Assembly: GCA_904066235.2 (NCBI GenBank)
Contig: CAJFCV020000003.1
Coordinates: 7,378,001 to 7,442,000, forward strand
DNA from: Bursaphelenchus xylophilus
Lineage: Eukaryota > Nematoda > Chromadorea > Rhabditida > Aphelenchoididae
Direction: 5' to 3'
Length of the DNA: 64,000 nt
Shown: positions 12,607-21,720 of the stretch, one piece after another
Layout: each line of letters starts with the position of its first letter
Position numbering within the stretch: position 1 is the first letter of the stretch
Position numbers and translations under genes: made by a program
The notes under the pieces: generated by a model
Told to the model about the DNA's origin: nothing
Databases searched by the model: none
What the model saw: the letters and a program-made list of their open reading frames with translations, nothing else

Positions 12607-14014
12607 ATGGGGCTGGGACTTCCATGGTTTGTTTACGTAAATTGGACAGCATTTACATTGGGAATGGTGTCAAATGTGTTGTTGATTCTGGCAGTGAGGA
12701 AGAGAACAACAAGTACAGTAAGATGCTATGGTAACATGGTGCTGTCCAGCTCAATTATGGACATTTTTTACATCTGTGCAGTGGTCTTATGTCATCATGT
12801 AAGCGGTTTTTTATTAATGTGACATTATTTCTCATTAATCACAATTTAATTTTTAAAATACTCAGCGGTTAATTCCAAACATTTTATAGCAAATCCAAGT
12901 GCACGGTCATGTATTTATCATCATGTCATATGGTCTAGAATACTTTCTAATGCGCTGGTGGTGGCCTCAGAATCTTCTTTCTGGAATGGAATACTTTGTG
13001 GTTGTTTGGGCTGTTTTAATATTGCCCGCTCAATTCTACTACCGATATTATTTGCTCACAACTGTTGAGTAAGTCAATCGTTTTCATGTACAGATGTTAT
13101 TATTACACCTTATAATGGTAAACATTAATTGAGAGTGTTTCAACTTTCTTACCACTCCCCTGTTACAGTGATGATCGACAAAAAGATTGGATGTTGTTCT
13201 ATTTGGTGGGGATATCCTTTATCCTGACTTGTCCTATGTATTGTCTCACCATAGCGTCGCATTACAAAGCCTTTAAGCGAGGAAGAGCGGACTACGAGAA
13301 GCTGCTGGATCCTACTTTCTTCGATCCAACTGGACATACACATATCACCGCTGCAGTCGACTTTGTAAGTTGGTTCCTTTATCTTTCGTTTCTTGTTACT
13401 TTTCTGAACAAATTGTATCATAAAAAAAATTTTATAGCAAGATTGGGAAGCAATTGCCGGATTCTTTTGGTCTGGGATGGTAATGACGGGGGCCTATATG
13501 ATGGCTCTCTATTTTGGCTACATGTCGATAAAGAAGATCGTTCCAGAGGGGGGAGTCACCACAAAAAAGGTTCAAAAGCTCCGTGTTCAATTCATGCGGA
13601 ATTTGATCGCCCAGGTAACAACTATCTTGTTTCAATATTACGTATTAATACGTATGGCTTTAATTAACAGACCATAATAATATTTTCAGCTCATAGTCAA
13701 CCACAATTAATTGATAACCTCAGTAACAATAATTGTTTCAGACAATAAACAGTTATCTCTTCGCCGTATTCCCCATGCTCATAATTGTGGCCAGCGTTTT
13801 TATTGGTGCCAATACAAAGAATTACGGTATTGGGATCATGTTAGTGAGTGCCTGGTGTCCTTTTATGAATGCCGCTCTCTCACTTCTCATTATTCGCCCA
13901 TACCGGGAATATGTTTTTGGTCGATTTATAAAGTCGGCAGAGAATACATCAACGGAAAATAAAAGTGTCAGCCGAGTTCCGAGTACTGGGACAGGCCAAA
14001 AGGTTCTCGATTAG
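12607..14014 (+). CDS. Serpentine chemoreceptor, Str superfamily (Srd-like)
   Basis: Five exons: 12607-12798, 12890-13068, 13169-13364, 13438-13614 and 13742-14014, for 338 aa. This is a nematode 7-TM receptor family thought to sense chemicals at sensory cilia. Seven hydrophobic segments are visible, starting with FVYVNWTAFTLGMVSNVLLI and ending with the family-typical LLIIRPYREYVFGRF after TM7. The third cytoplasmic loop is basic (KKVQKLRVQFMRN). The placement of WWW near TM3 and the RPYR ending resemble Srd/Str rather than Sra or Srg. I chose the ATG at 12607 because a TTTTGCAG acceptor ends at 12597. A serine/threonine-rich tail follows TM7. Poly(A) signals (AATAAA) lie at about 14262 and 14316. 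Confidence 0.9.
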
Positions 14015-14423
14015 AATGTTTAAAGAACGGATCCACTCATAACTTGTAACCTGTACATTCCACATGTCTTCCGGATCTCAAATTGCTCTTTCCGAACATT
14101 TCTGTACCCTGTGTACCGTTCTAGTCGCTGTTCCTTTATTTACCTCATTTGATACAATAATCCGATTGTTCGTATCTCCAGACAGAACGAGTCACTACAA
14201 CATTTTATTGATACTTTTTGCAATGTTATCATGTATATACTTTTCCCCGCGAATAAAGGGCCAAATAAAGTTGTTTTGTGACTCATTTTCGTACGAAATC
14301 TATTTGACCCAAAATAAATAACAATACTATATATCTACCACGTTCAAAGGCAAGCCCGAAATACGAAACGTCAAGTTTTTATTCCATATATAGTGCTTTC
14401 AAATCATAGTTTGGCTTCAAACG
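14015..14423. other. Spacer between receptor and mucin-like gene
   Basis: About 410 bp holding the receptor 3'UTR with two AATAAA-type signals, then the promoter side of the next gene. No separate gene is supported. Confidence 0.6.
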
Positions 14424-15699
14424 ATGAACCCCTTACATTATTGTCTTCTGTTGTCATATTCAGTTCTGGTTTCCGCAAAGATTAATGCTACTATTTCCTT
14501 ACAGACAGAAGATGACAAATGGATTTTTGAGAATCTACTGAAAAATCTGAATATTCCTAATCACAAGTAGGTCTGAGTTATCGTAAATTTCCGTCATAAC
14601 ATTTTTTGCTTCTTAGATCAAAGCCAACTAAAAAATCGCAGAAGAAACCGCAGGCCATAGCTGATATTCGCGTATATCGCGTCGACAGTGGCGATGAAGA
14701 GAGGGGTTATACCTTTTCTGATTTGGCGAATGAGAAGAAACGACAGGTTAATGACGACTTTAAGTACACTAAAAGACCGAAATTCGATGCGACCACAATT
14801 AATCCAAACCCTCCAATTCCAATTCCTTACAACTTTAGTACACAGGCACCTCCCCCCAGCCCCCAACCTCAGCCGTATCCCCAGCCTTACCCACAGCCCT
14901 ATCCTCAACCACAACCGTATAATCCTGGAGGTTATGGATTCGGTATTCCCATTTTTGTTCCAATCTGCTCTTGGTTCCCGGTGTGCCCATTCTCTCAAAC
15001 CCAAACTCCACCATCGTATGTGACCCCTATCACGTATCCCGTCCCTGTAACAACCACCCCTTGCTCAACGACAACAACATCAGCTGCAACCACAAACCCA
15101 GTCACAACAACTCCTTGTTCTACGACGACAGCGATTACTACAACAACGTGTTCCGTGGTCACTACAACAACCATATGTCCTTTGACTTCGTCCGCGAAGT
15201 ATCCAACAAACCCCCCATATCCAATTCCGGTAACCTACCCTGTATCCACCAACCCTCCGTATGTTGTGCCAAATACCACTGCGCCTTATTTCGTTCCTAC
15301 TGCCTCATCAACTATAACGTATGCGACATCGTCCCCCTCTCTACCAACGGCCCCGTATGTAATGCCTTCCACATACGCAACGTCTTCTGCACAACCATAT
15401 GTAACATATCCAACGCAGCCTACAACAACAATATGCACAAAGATCACAACTACACCTTCTTCTTACGTAACTGCAGCGCCGTATGTTGTTCCTAACACGT
15501 CTGGTTCGTATGCAACTGCCAGCACCACTGCTGCTGGATATGCATTGCCGTCAACAACAACGGGTAAGCTTTCCAAATTGTTGTTACTAAGAACGCAAAC
15601 ATTTTATTTTTAGCAAAGAGTTCTGCTGAAAGTTCGGTAGCCACGTTGTTGTCGATACTCAATTGCCTGGCCGTTCTGTTTCTTGTCAAATCGCCATAA
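14424..15699 (+). CDS. Secreted Pro/Thr-rich mucin-like protein, probably GPI-anchored
   Basis: Three exons: 14424-14566, 14617-15563 and 15614-15699, for 391 aa. The N-terminus MNPLHYCLLLSYSVLVSA is a signal peptide. A charged region follows, then a proline tract with QPYP repeats (about residues 85-110), a short Trp/Cys stretch (ICSWFPVCPF), a threonine-rich part with CSTTT units, and repeated PYVVPNT/PYVMPST-like units to about residue 365. The last 20 residues are hydrophobic (LLSILNCLAVLFLV) after a small-residue SAESS stretch, which looks like a GPI attachment signal. The composition predicts heavy O-glycosylation. Role: surface or cuticle-associated mucin, inferred from composition only; no catalytic domain is seen. 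An AATAAA lies near 15731. Confidence 0.82.
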
Positions 15700-18001
15700 T
15701 TGTTGATAATTATATTTGTATGATACGATGAATAAAGTAAGACATCAAATACCTTTGTGCTTTTTGTGACTAATGCTGTCCTTTCTTTCCCAGGGTCCTA
15801 TCAGAAAGTAGATTCCCTCAGTTTTGGAAGTAAAAAGGAAAGAACCCCGAGGCGGTCATCTTCCTTGCCTCAGGTCAAGATTGTTTGGCAAAGAATCGAA
15901 AGAAATCATTTCAGTTTCCATAGCGATTTCTTTGCGGACTTTTTTGGTTATAAAATAATATTACGGAGGTGCATTGAAATTGTTGTGTGGGATTAGATTC
16001 ACAAGGATCACACATAGTTTATGATTGCGCCGTCAATGGGCAGATGGATAGTAAACCTAACTCATAGGCCTTCTGTTGTATTTATCGCAGATCTTGTGTC
16101 GTATTTATGACCAACATTGGGCATGTCACGACATGATGACTAACTTCCATGTAAATTTCCATATTATTATATGCATATTCCTCCAAAATTTGCTTTTCCC
16201 ATTCTGTATCGCATTTCAGACTCTTCAAACAATACTCTATTACGCGTCCAGTTCAAATGTTATCCGATCTTTGAGTTCGGGGCTTTAATCGCGACAAATC
16301 TCCTTTTCAATTGTCCAAACCAATTTCTTCTGTCAAGTTTAGCCTCGGGGCTTTAACCTTTCCATTCGGTCCCATACCTGAGCCGCTCTTTCTGTGCGTC
16401 TCTTCATTTTTCGTGTTCTTTTTCGTACCAAAATTTGCATGTCCATCACGCACAAAAAAAGCGCTCAACCCGACGCGAGCCCTGCGGCAATACGCTGAGG
16501 GAAACGCTTTTTTTGTCGCTCCGACGTCTTCAACGCGGCCGTCAAGCCTTGAACAAACAGTCCGAGGAATGCGGTCATTCTCTTTCGCCCTGAGGGCAAG
16601 GGAAAGAAAGGTGAATGTAAATGAATGCGAGAGTTTCTTCCGAAGAAGCCCCGACCCACCTGAGTCACCGGCAGCCTGGGGGTCAAAAAAGTGAAAATTG
16701 GCCCCATTTCCCTCCAAGGAAAACGGAATTCGTAATTTCAGCGTTTTTATTAGAGAAGATCGCCGAAAGGGCCTGATTGCTATTTTTTATATTATTATTC
16801 AGGCGTTGGGGGAAGACAGGGTTTTTGGGGGTTCTTGGGGCTTTATGGCCATTGTCGAGATAAATGCATGTTTCTTTTCATTACCGTAGTTACTTTCTGA
16901 ATCCCGAGAACTTCACAATTACTTAAATATAAAGCATAGCAATTTAAATTTACAAACCAAGATCACGTTTTCCTGCGGCATATTTGAATAAACAACCCTT
17001 TATTACATTTTTCCCACAAAATTCTTTGCTTTTCTCAAACCAACTAGTGCTTATCACCAAAGTCTCGATTATCACCCATTTTTCAAAACATTTCTCCGGT
17101 TTTCTTCGTTTCGAAGCGATTGATTCATAAAAATGGGGATTCTGGGTAAAGCCGATTATTCATAAGCAGAGGTTTCTTTTTAAAATTTAGAAACCATTCA
17201 TTGCCCAGTAGCATAAAATGTTTTAATTTGTTTTAATGACCTCAATGACCCTTCTGTTTAAACCGTTTGAAGCTTGAATTTAGAGCATGTTTCGGCTTCG
17301 GATTACGGCTTTGAAACGGGTTTTGCGCAAAGCCTTTTCCCTCTGACCTCCGATTACTTTTCATTGGGGTCAGATTGAAGTAACGGAGGTTTTGAGGATC
17401 TTCAGAGCGTGCTTGTTTACTCTGGCCATGAAATTCGATTGAGAAAGACTTTGCTTTTCCGATGGATTGTTGATTTGGGAAATCTTTGGGTTTACATAAA
17501 GCGGCAGAATTTCCGGTACTATGACGTAATATTGTATATCCTCTCCGTTTACGCTTACTTTTTCAAGTTTCAACGTTAGTCGTTTACTTCTTACTTTCCG
17601 GAATGTCATCTTCTGGTATTTAAATTTGCCCAAACACGTGAAGGGAAAGAAAAAACCATTACAAGGCAAGCGGGCTTGCATCGCAATCAAAAACACCGAG
17701 ACTCAGCAAACAAAGTTTCGATCCTGGTTTCCTCGCTCGCCGTCTTTGAGCCTGAGGGCAGTAAAAGGAAAGGAAGTGTGATCCCCTTCGGTCCGTATAA
17801 TACGTGATGGTCTTGGGAATGGGGTTACCGCAACATCAAATGGGTCACCCTTTTCCGTACCGTCTCCAGTTTTAAATTTAATTCTCCATTACAACATTCG
17901 ACGATTACAGAATTTTCTATCGATTTTTTCAAAAAAAAAAAATATTTTGATTTACAGGCAATTTGCAACGCTGGGTAAACCGACGTCATCAGTTCGTCCC
18001 C
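15700..18001. other. Intergenic region, locally GC-rich, with a possible SmD1 fragment
   Basis: The stretch 16340-16720 is richer in GC and has overlapping open frames on both strands (127-136 codons) without any domain I recognise; I do not call them genes. A possible spliceosomal SmD1 fragment lies at 17370-17650 on the minus strand (listed separately). The right end holds the start region of the next gene, with a TTTACAG acceptor ending at 17957. Confidence 0.5.
17370..17696 (-). pseudogene. Possible fragment of an SmD1-like snRNP protein
   Basis: The open frame contains KMTFRKVR, then LEKVSVNGEDIQYYVIVPE and ILPL. This lines up with the second half of SmD1: the KMTLKNR strand, the Sm2 motif with LETLSIRGNNIRYFILPD, and the following LPL. 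The matching part is about 45 residues. The first half of the Sm fold and the C-terminal RG tail are not found in frame. A TACCAG acceptor-like site precedes KMT. It could be a diverged paralog exon or a decayed copy. The resemblance is partial and judged by eye. Confidence 0.35.
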
Positions 18002-18779
18002 ATGTCATATTCCCACAACCGCTATGATTACCAGATCGCGGTGATATTCGCCATTCTCATCGCCGCCTTGTTTCTTCTTGGAGCTGTCGTTCTTGGATTG
18101 TATTATGCATTTGTTGCCAGTGTAAATTATTTTAAGCAAACAAGAATGATTTAGAATATATTCCCAAAGAACACTTGATCATTCTCCTTTTTCTTTTCAG
18201 GGTAAAAAACCAAAAGGAGGCGGTCGATTAACCAGGACTCCGAGTTCAGTCCCAATAAAAAGCCAATGGCAGCAGCCCCAACAAGTTTATCAACCACAAT
18301 ATCAGCCACAGCAATATCAGAATGACAACTTTGGACAGCCACAAAACGAATACCCTCCTCAACAATATGGATATGATCCAAGGCAACAACAAGAGTAAGA
18401 AAATAGAAAATGTTGGAAATACAATGTCATACTTGTTATCGTCATTCATGAAGTGTTTTAGCTATGAATACGATCCAAGAGTCCAAGGAGACACAAGCGC
18501 CAATTACTCCCAGCCTCCAACTGGTCAGTCTTACCCGTCAGAGACCTTGCACACGGTCAAGGTCCGAGAATTACAGCCAGAATACATTTATCAACAGGTA
18601 ATGCCTACTACGACATAAAAAATCCCATTGCCTACTAAAAACTTTGTAAATTTCTATTTATTCAGGGACCAGTAACCTGGACCACAACCCAAACAGTAGT
18701 CGACCCCAACAATTACAATCAAGCAGTCCAGCAAGCTCAAGGAAATCTGGGTCCCTCTTATCACATGTCGTCGGTTTAG
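18002..18779 (+). CDS. Small single-pass membrane protein with Pro/Gln/Tyr-rich tail
   Basis: Four exons: 18002-18121, 18201-18394, 18462-18597 and 18666-18779, for 187 aa. I do not recognise the family. A short N-terminus (MSYSHNRYDYQ) is followed by one strong membrane segment (residues 11-37). A basic GKKPKGGGR stretch marks the cytosolic side. The long tail is rich in Gln, Pro and Tyr (QPQYQPQQY, YPPQQYGYDP), ending in GPSYHMSSV. The positive charges after the segment suggest the tail is cytosolic. PPxY-like patches could bind WW domains, but this is inference. A TTTACAG acceptor at 17957 suggests a trans-spliced leader 44 nt before the ATG. Poly(A) signals AAATAAATAAA lie near 18952. Confidence 0.8.
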
Positions 18780-19427
18780 GACGACTTTCTGTACTAGAAA
18801 AATTCCCTCAGGATAAATATGGACGGACGCATGTGTACTCATCCACACATATCTCTATGTAAAATATGTTATCTTTTTTTCCTCACACTGCCATTTACCT
18901 TCTCTACTATAAAATATGATTTACTTATATAGACATTGTTATTTTTATCAAAATAAATAAAAAGCACTTGGATCTGGAGTAAACTTGTCTCTACACACAA
19001 AGTAGAAGAAGTTCATATTTCAACCGCAATTTTTAATTAACGATCGTAAGAGACTTATTAACACCGTGGAAAATTTTCGCCTATTGGGGGCTTTTTACAG
19101 TGCGGAAAAAGTAAGTCGATATGCCCGAAACTGGTGATTGTGCGTCATTGGCAAAAAGATCTTGAATTTATTCGGAACTTTGCAGAAATTAGGAGGCAAT
19201 TCGGAAATTTATAAACAACACATACAAAATTTTTTAGTTTTCGAATCAGCTCCCTGTATTGCCAAGAAATCGTGGCATGCTGTTTCAAGCACAAAATATT
19301 GTTTTTTTTTTTGGGAAATATTTTTTATTTTCGACTAGTCGACTACGGAAGTTTCCGAATTCCGAAGTAACTTGATTTTCTATTACATGAAATAATTTTA
19401 CTAGTGTAATATTACTTTAGATGTACG
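18780..19427. other. Spacer: 3'UTR and promoter region
   Basis: About 650 bp with the 3'UTR of the membrane-protein gene and AT-rich sequence up to a TTACTTTAG acceptor ending at 19420, seven bases before the next ATG. No gene is seen. Confidence 0.6.
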
Positions 19428-21522
19428 ATGTCTGAACCGGGAGAGGAACGGTACAGTCTGAGGAAAAGAGCCAAAGTTATTTACGTCGATCAGTTTCCTA
19501 CGACTTCGGAAGTTGACGTAGCCGTTCAAGTAGTTCAATCTCTGAACAAAGTAGGCCGAGGAGATCTAGATTATCAATCCGAAAGTGATGAAGATAGAAG
19601 GAGAACTCGGAGATCAGGGGTAAAGCGCGATGTAAGTGTTTCTTACTTTGTATATCTTCAAAGTCAGATCTCAGTCTGATTTTTTCTGTTTTAGAAGGTC
19701 GCTGTTAGATCGAATGGAGGTAAACGGACCCCGCAGCAACTTCGGGGGCAGGAGATGAGGTTTAATAAAAGATTTTTGTCGAATTCACCAGTCAAAAAGA
19801 GAGTTCATAAAGGTCAATCTGATTACGATGTGGATGTGGACTTTCTAGATTCAGCAGAAGAGGATCGTGTTAGTTTAATTCTTTTAGGCCACACATTTTT
19901 TTATCTGATTACTTTAGGACGATAATGAGTACGTGGAAGTTATTGTGGACAACCGAGAGGTTTACGAAAACAGTTTTGATGCTCCTTACAACAATTCTTA
20001 CGTGGTGGAATGCGTGAGGAAAGAGCTGAGAGGAATATTTGAGTATGAAGTGCAAGGAGCTGAATACGAAGACCCAAAAGATTTGAAGAAAGTAGGTCGT
20101 TTTTATACTTGTTGTTTGATTTTTAGATGTATGTCTCTTTCTACGTCTTGAAAGATTTCAAATCGGCAATTTTACGGCGTTATCAAGACAACGGATGTCC
20201 AGGGAAAGCCCTAATTGGATTAGACAAAGGAGATGATAAAGATGGAAGTGTTCTCTTAACGTTGGCATTTGTAAATGAAGGTGAAAAGATCAGCGAAGGG
20301 AAGTTCCTTGTGTTGGCTGGATGGCGGCATAAGGATGACTACGAAGTTCTGTTTCACATTCTCAATCCAATTTGGCGGATTATCCAGAAGTTCGGCTTAA
20401 ATCTGACCATTTTCTGGAAGTTTGCATACATCTCCAAGAATTATGGTTTACGATCGGGATTTCAATGCGTTTTTTGCAAATACCATGAGTTGCAAAGTAA
20501 TAAAAACGAAAAGGGAGCAAAGAAATTGTTGGAAAATAGCAATGTGATATTAAATCTTCCCTTGGATAAGGTGAGTTGTGACATTCTTGATGAATTGCCA
20601 TGTTTAGGTGTATGTCCGAATATTCGAGCAGAAAATAGAGGTGGTTAACAAGTTAATTCGACTGATGGAGAAGTTCTTATTGGAGGATGAGAACACGGAG
20701 AAGTTTTATAAGATTCTTAACAAGAAGAAACTTTACATGGCCAGGTCGAAGCTGAAGTACAAGTTCAGAAAACACCATTCGTTGCAAGCTGCAGAAGTCT
20801 TGGATTTGGCGGAAAGATTAGAGAGCGGTAAGTGCTTCCCATCATTTATTTTTAGGGTTTGTCTCATCCTACGTCCTGAAAGATTTCAAATCGGCAATTT
20901 TATGGCGTTAAAGATGAAGCTGCGAGGTTTCTTGCTCGATCATTGCGAGTGCATTTCTCTTTTTAGATAGTATACTGTTCTTTATTGGTCTGTTTCAGAA
21001 GTCCGATCGGATATTCCGGAAGTCGGCTCGATCGCTCAGATGTTGGTGCTGTTCAAATCCTTAATGAATCCATCCAAATTTTCTGTCGGAGCAACGGAGA
21101 ACATCCACAAAAACCTGCACACTTCCTCAAACCCTTGCAAGTCCTGCGAAAAGATGGTTGATTACATTGATGAATTTGGTCGGAACGAGATGGATGGATA
21201 CATTCATATGCTGTGTCATCATGCCAATGAACTCCGACGGATCGATTCAACACTATCAGTGAACTACGAGATAGTCATGGAGAAGATTCAGAAAGATTTT
21301 TGTGCCGCAAAGACCAAGCAATGTTGTCGTGACGAGACCAAGAAGGATTCGATGGCTGCGAGATATCTCGCTGTTCAAACATTCCTTCCCGATCAGACAA
21401 AGCATTTTGAAGAGATCCATGGGCAGATTCAAGAGAATGGGGGAAGGTCAATCCCCTCGAAAGACCAAGGGAGGCATGTAGAAATAGTTGAGGATGAAGA
21501 TGTCGAAGTGGATGATGTGTAA
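19428..21522 (+). CDS. Unrecognised 579-aa protein, possibly transposon-derived, with acidic/basic nuclear-type N-terminus
   Basis: Six exons: 19428-19631, 19695-19868, 19918-20091, 20127-20570, 20608-20827 and 20999-21522. The N-terminal 185 residues are highly charged (SLRKRAKV, SESDEDRRRTRRS, GKRTPQQLRGQEMR, YDVDVDFLDSAEEDRDD), as in nuclear or chromatin proteins. The middle has GLDKGDDKDGSVLLTLAFVN, then a Trp-rich stretch and YGLRSGFQCVFCKYHE. That order resembles a multicopy invertebrate transposon-associated family with a GGDKGG-like motif followed by a GL...CPxC motif; this link is from memory and tentative. The C-terminal part has CKSCEKM and several further Cys/His residues (MLCHHANE, CCRDE), and the end is acidic. 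Intron 5 contains a copy of the start of exon 4. An AATAAA lies near 21630. The gene is convergent with the cullin, 198 bp apart. Confidence 0.72.
20848..20912 (+). repeat. Duplicated exon fragment inside an intron
   Basis: About 65 bp, including a TTTTTAG acceptor, repeats 20119-20183 (acceptor and first codons of exon 4) with few changes. Its reading frame GFVSSYVLKDFKSAILWR would continue in phase from exon 5 and then hits TAA. Confidence 0.8.
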
Positions 21523-21720
21523 TTTCATAAAGTTTTTCATAATTTTGCTCTTGCCATTCCTACACTCTTATCCAGAAAATTTGATGTTGTTATCTGTGAG
21601 TATTTGTTGTTTTTACTTGTTATCCGATCCAATAAAAATAGAATTTACTATAAACATAATAGATTTCTAAGGGAACTGGGAGATTGAAAAAGTAAGAAGA
21701 AAATTGTAGACTGAAGATAT

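Noticed and set aside
16307..16717. Long overlapping frames on both strands (127-136 codons)
   Set aside because: Explained by local GC richness and few stop codons; the protein sequences have low-complexity runs and no domain.
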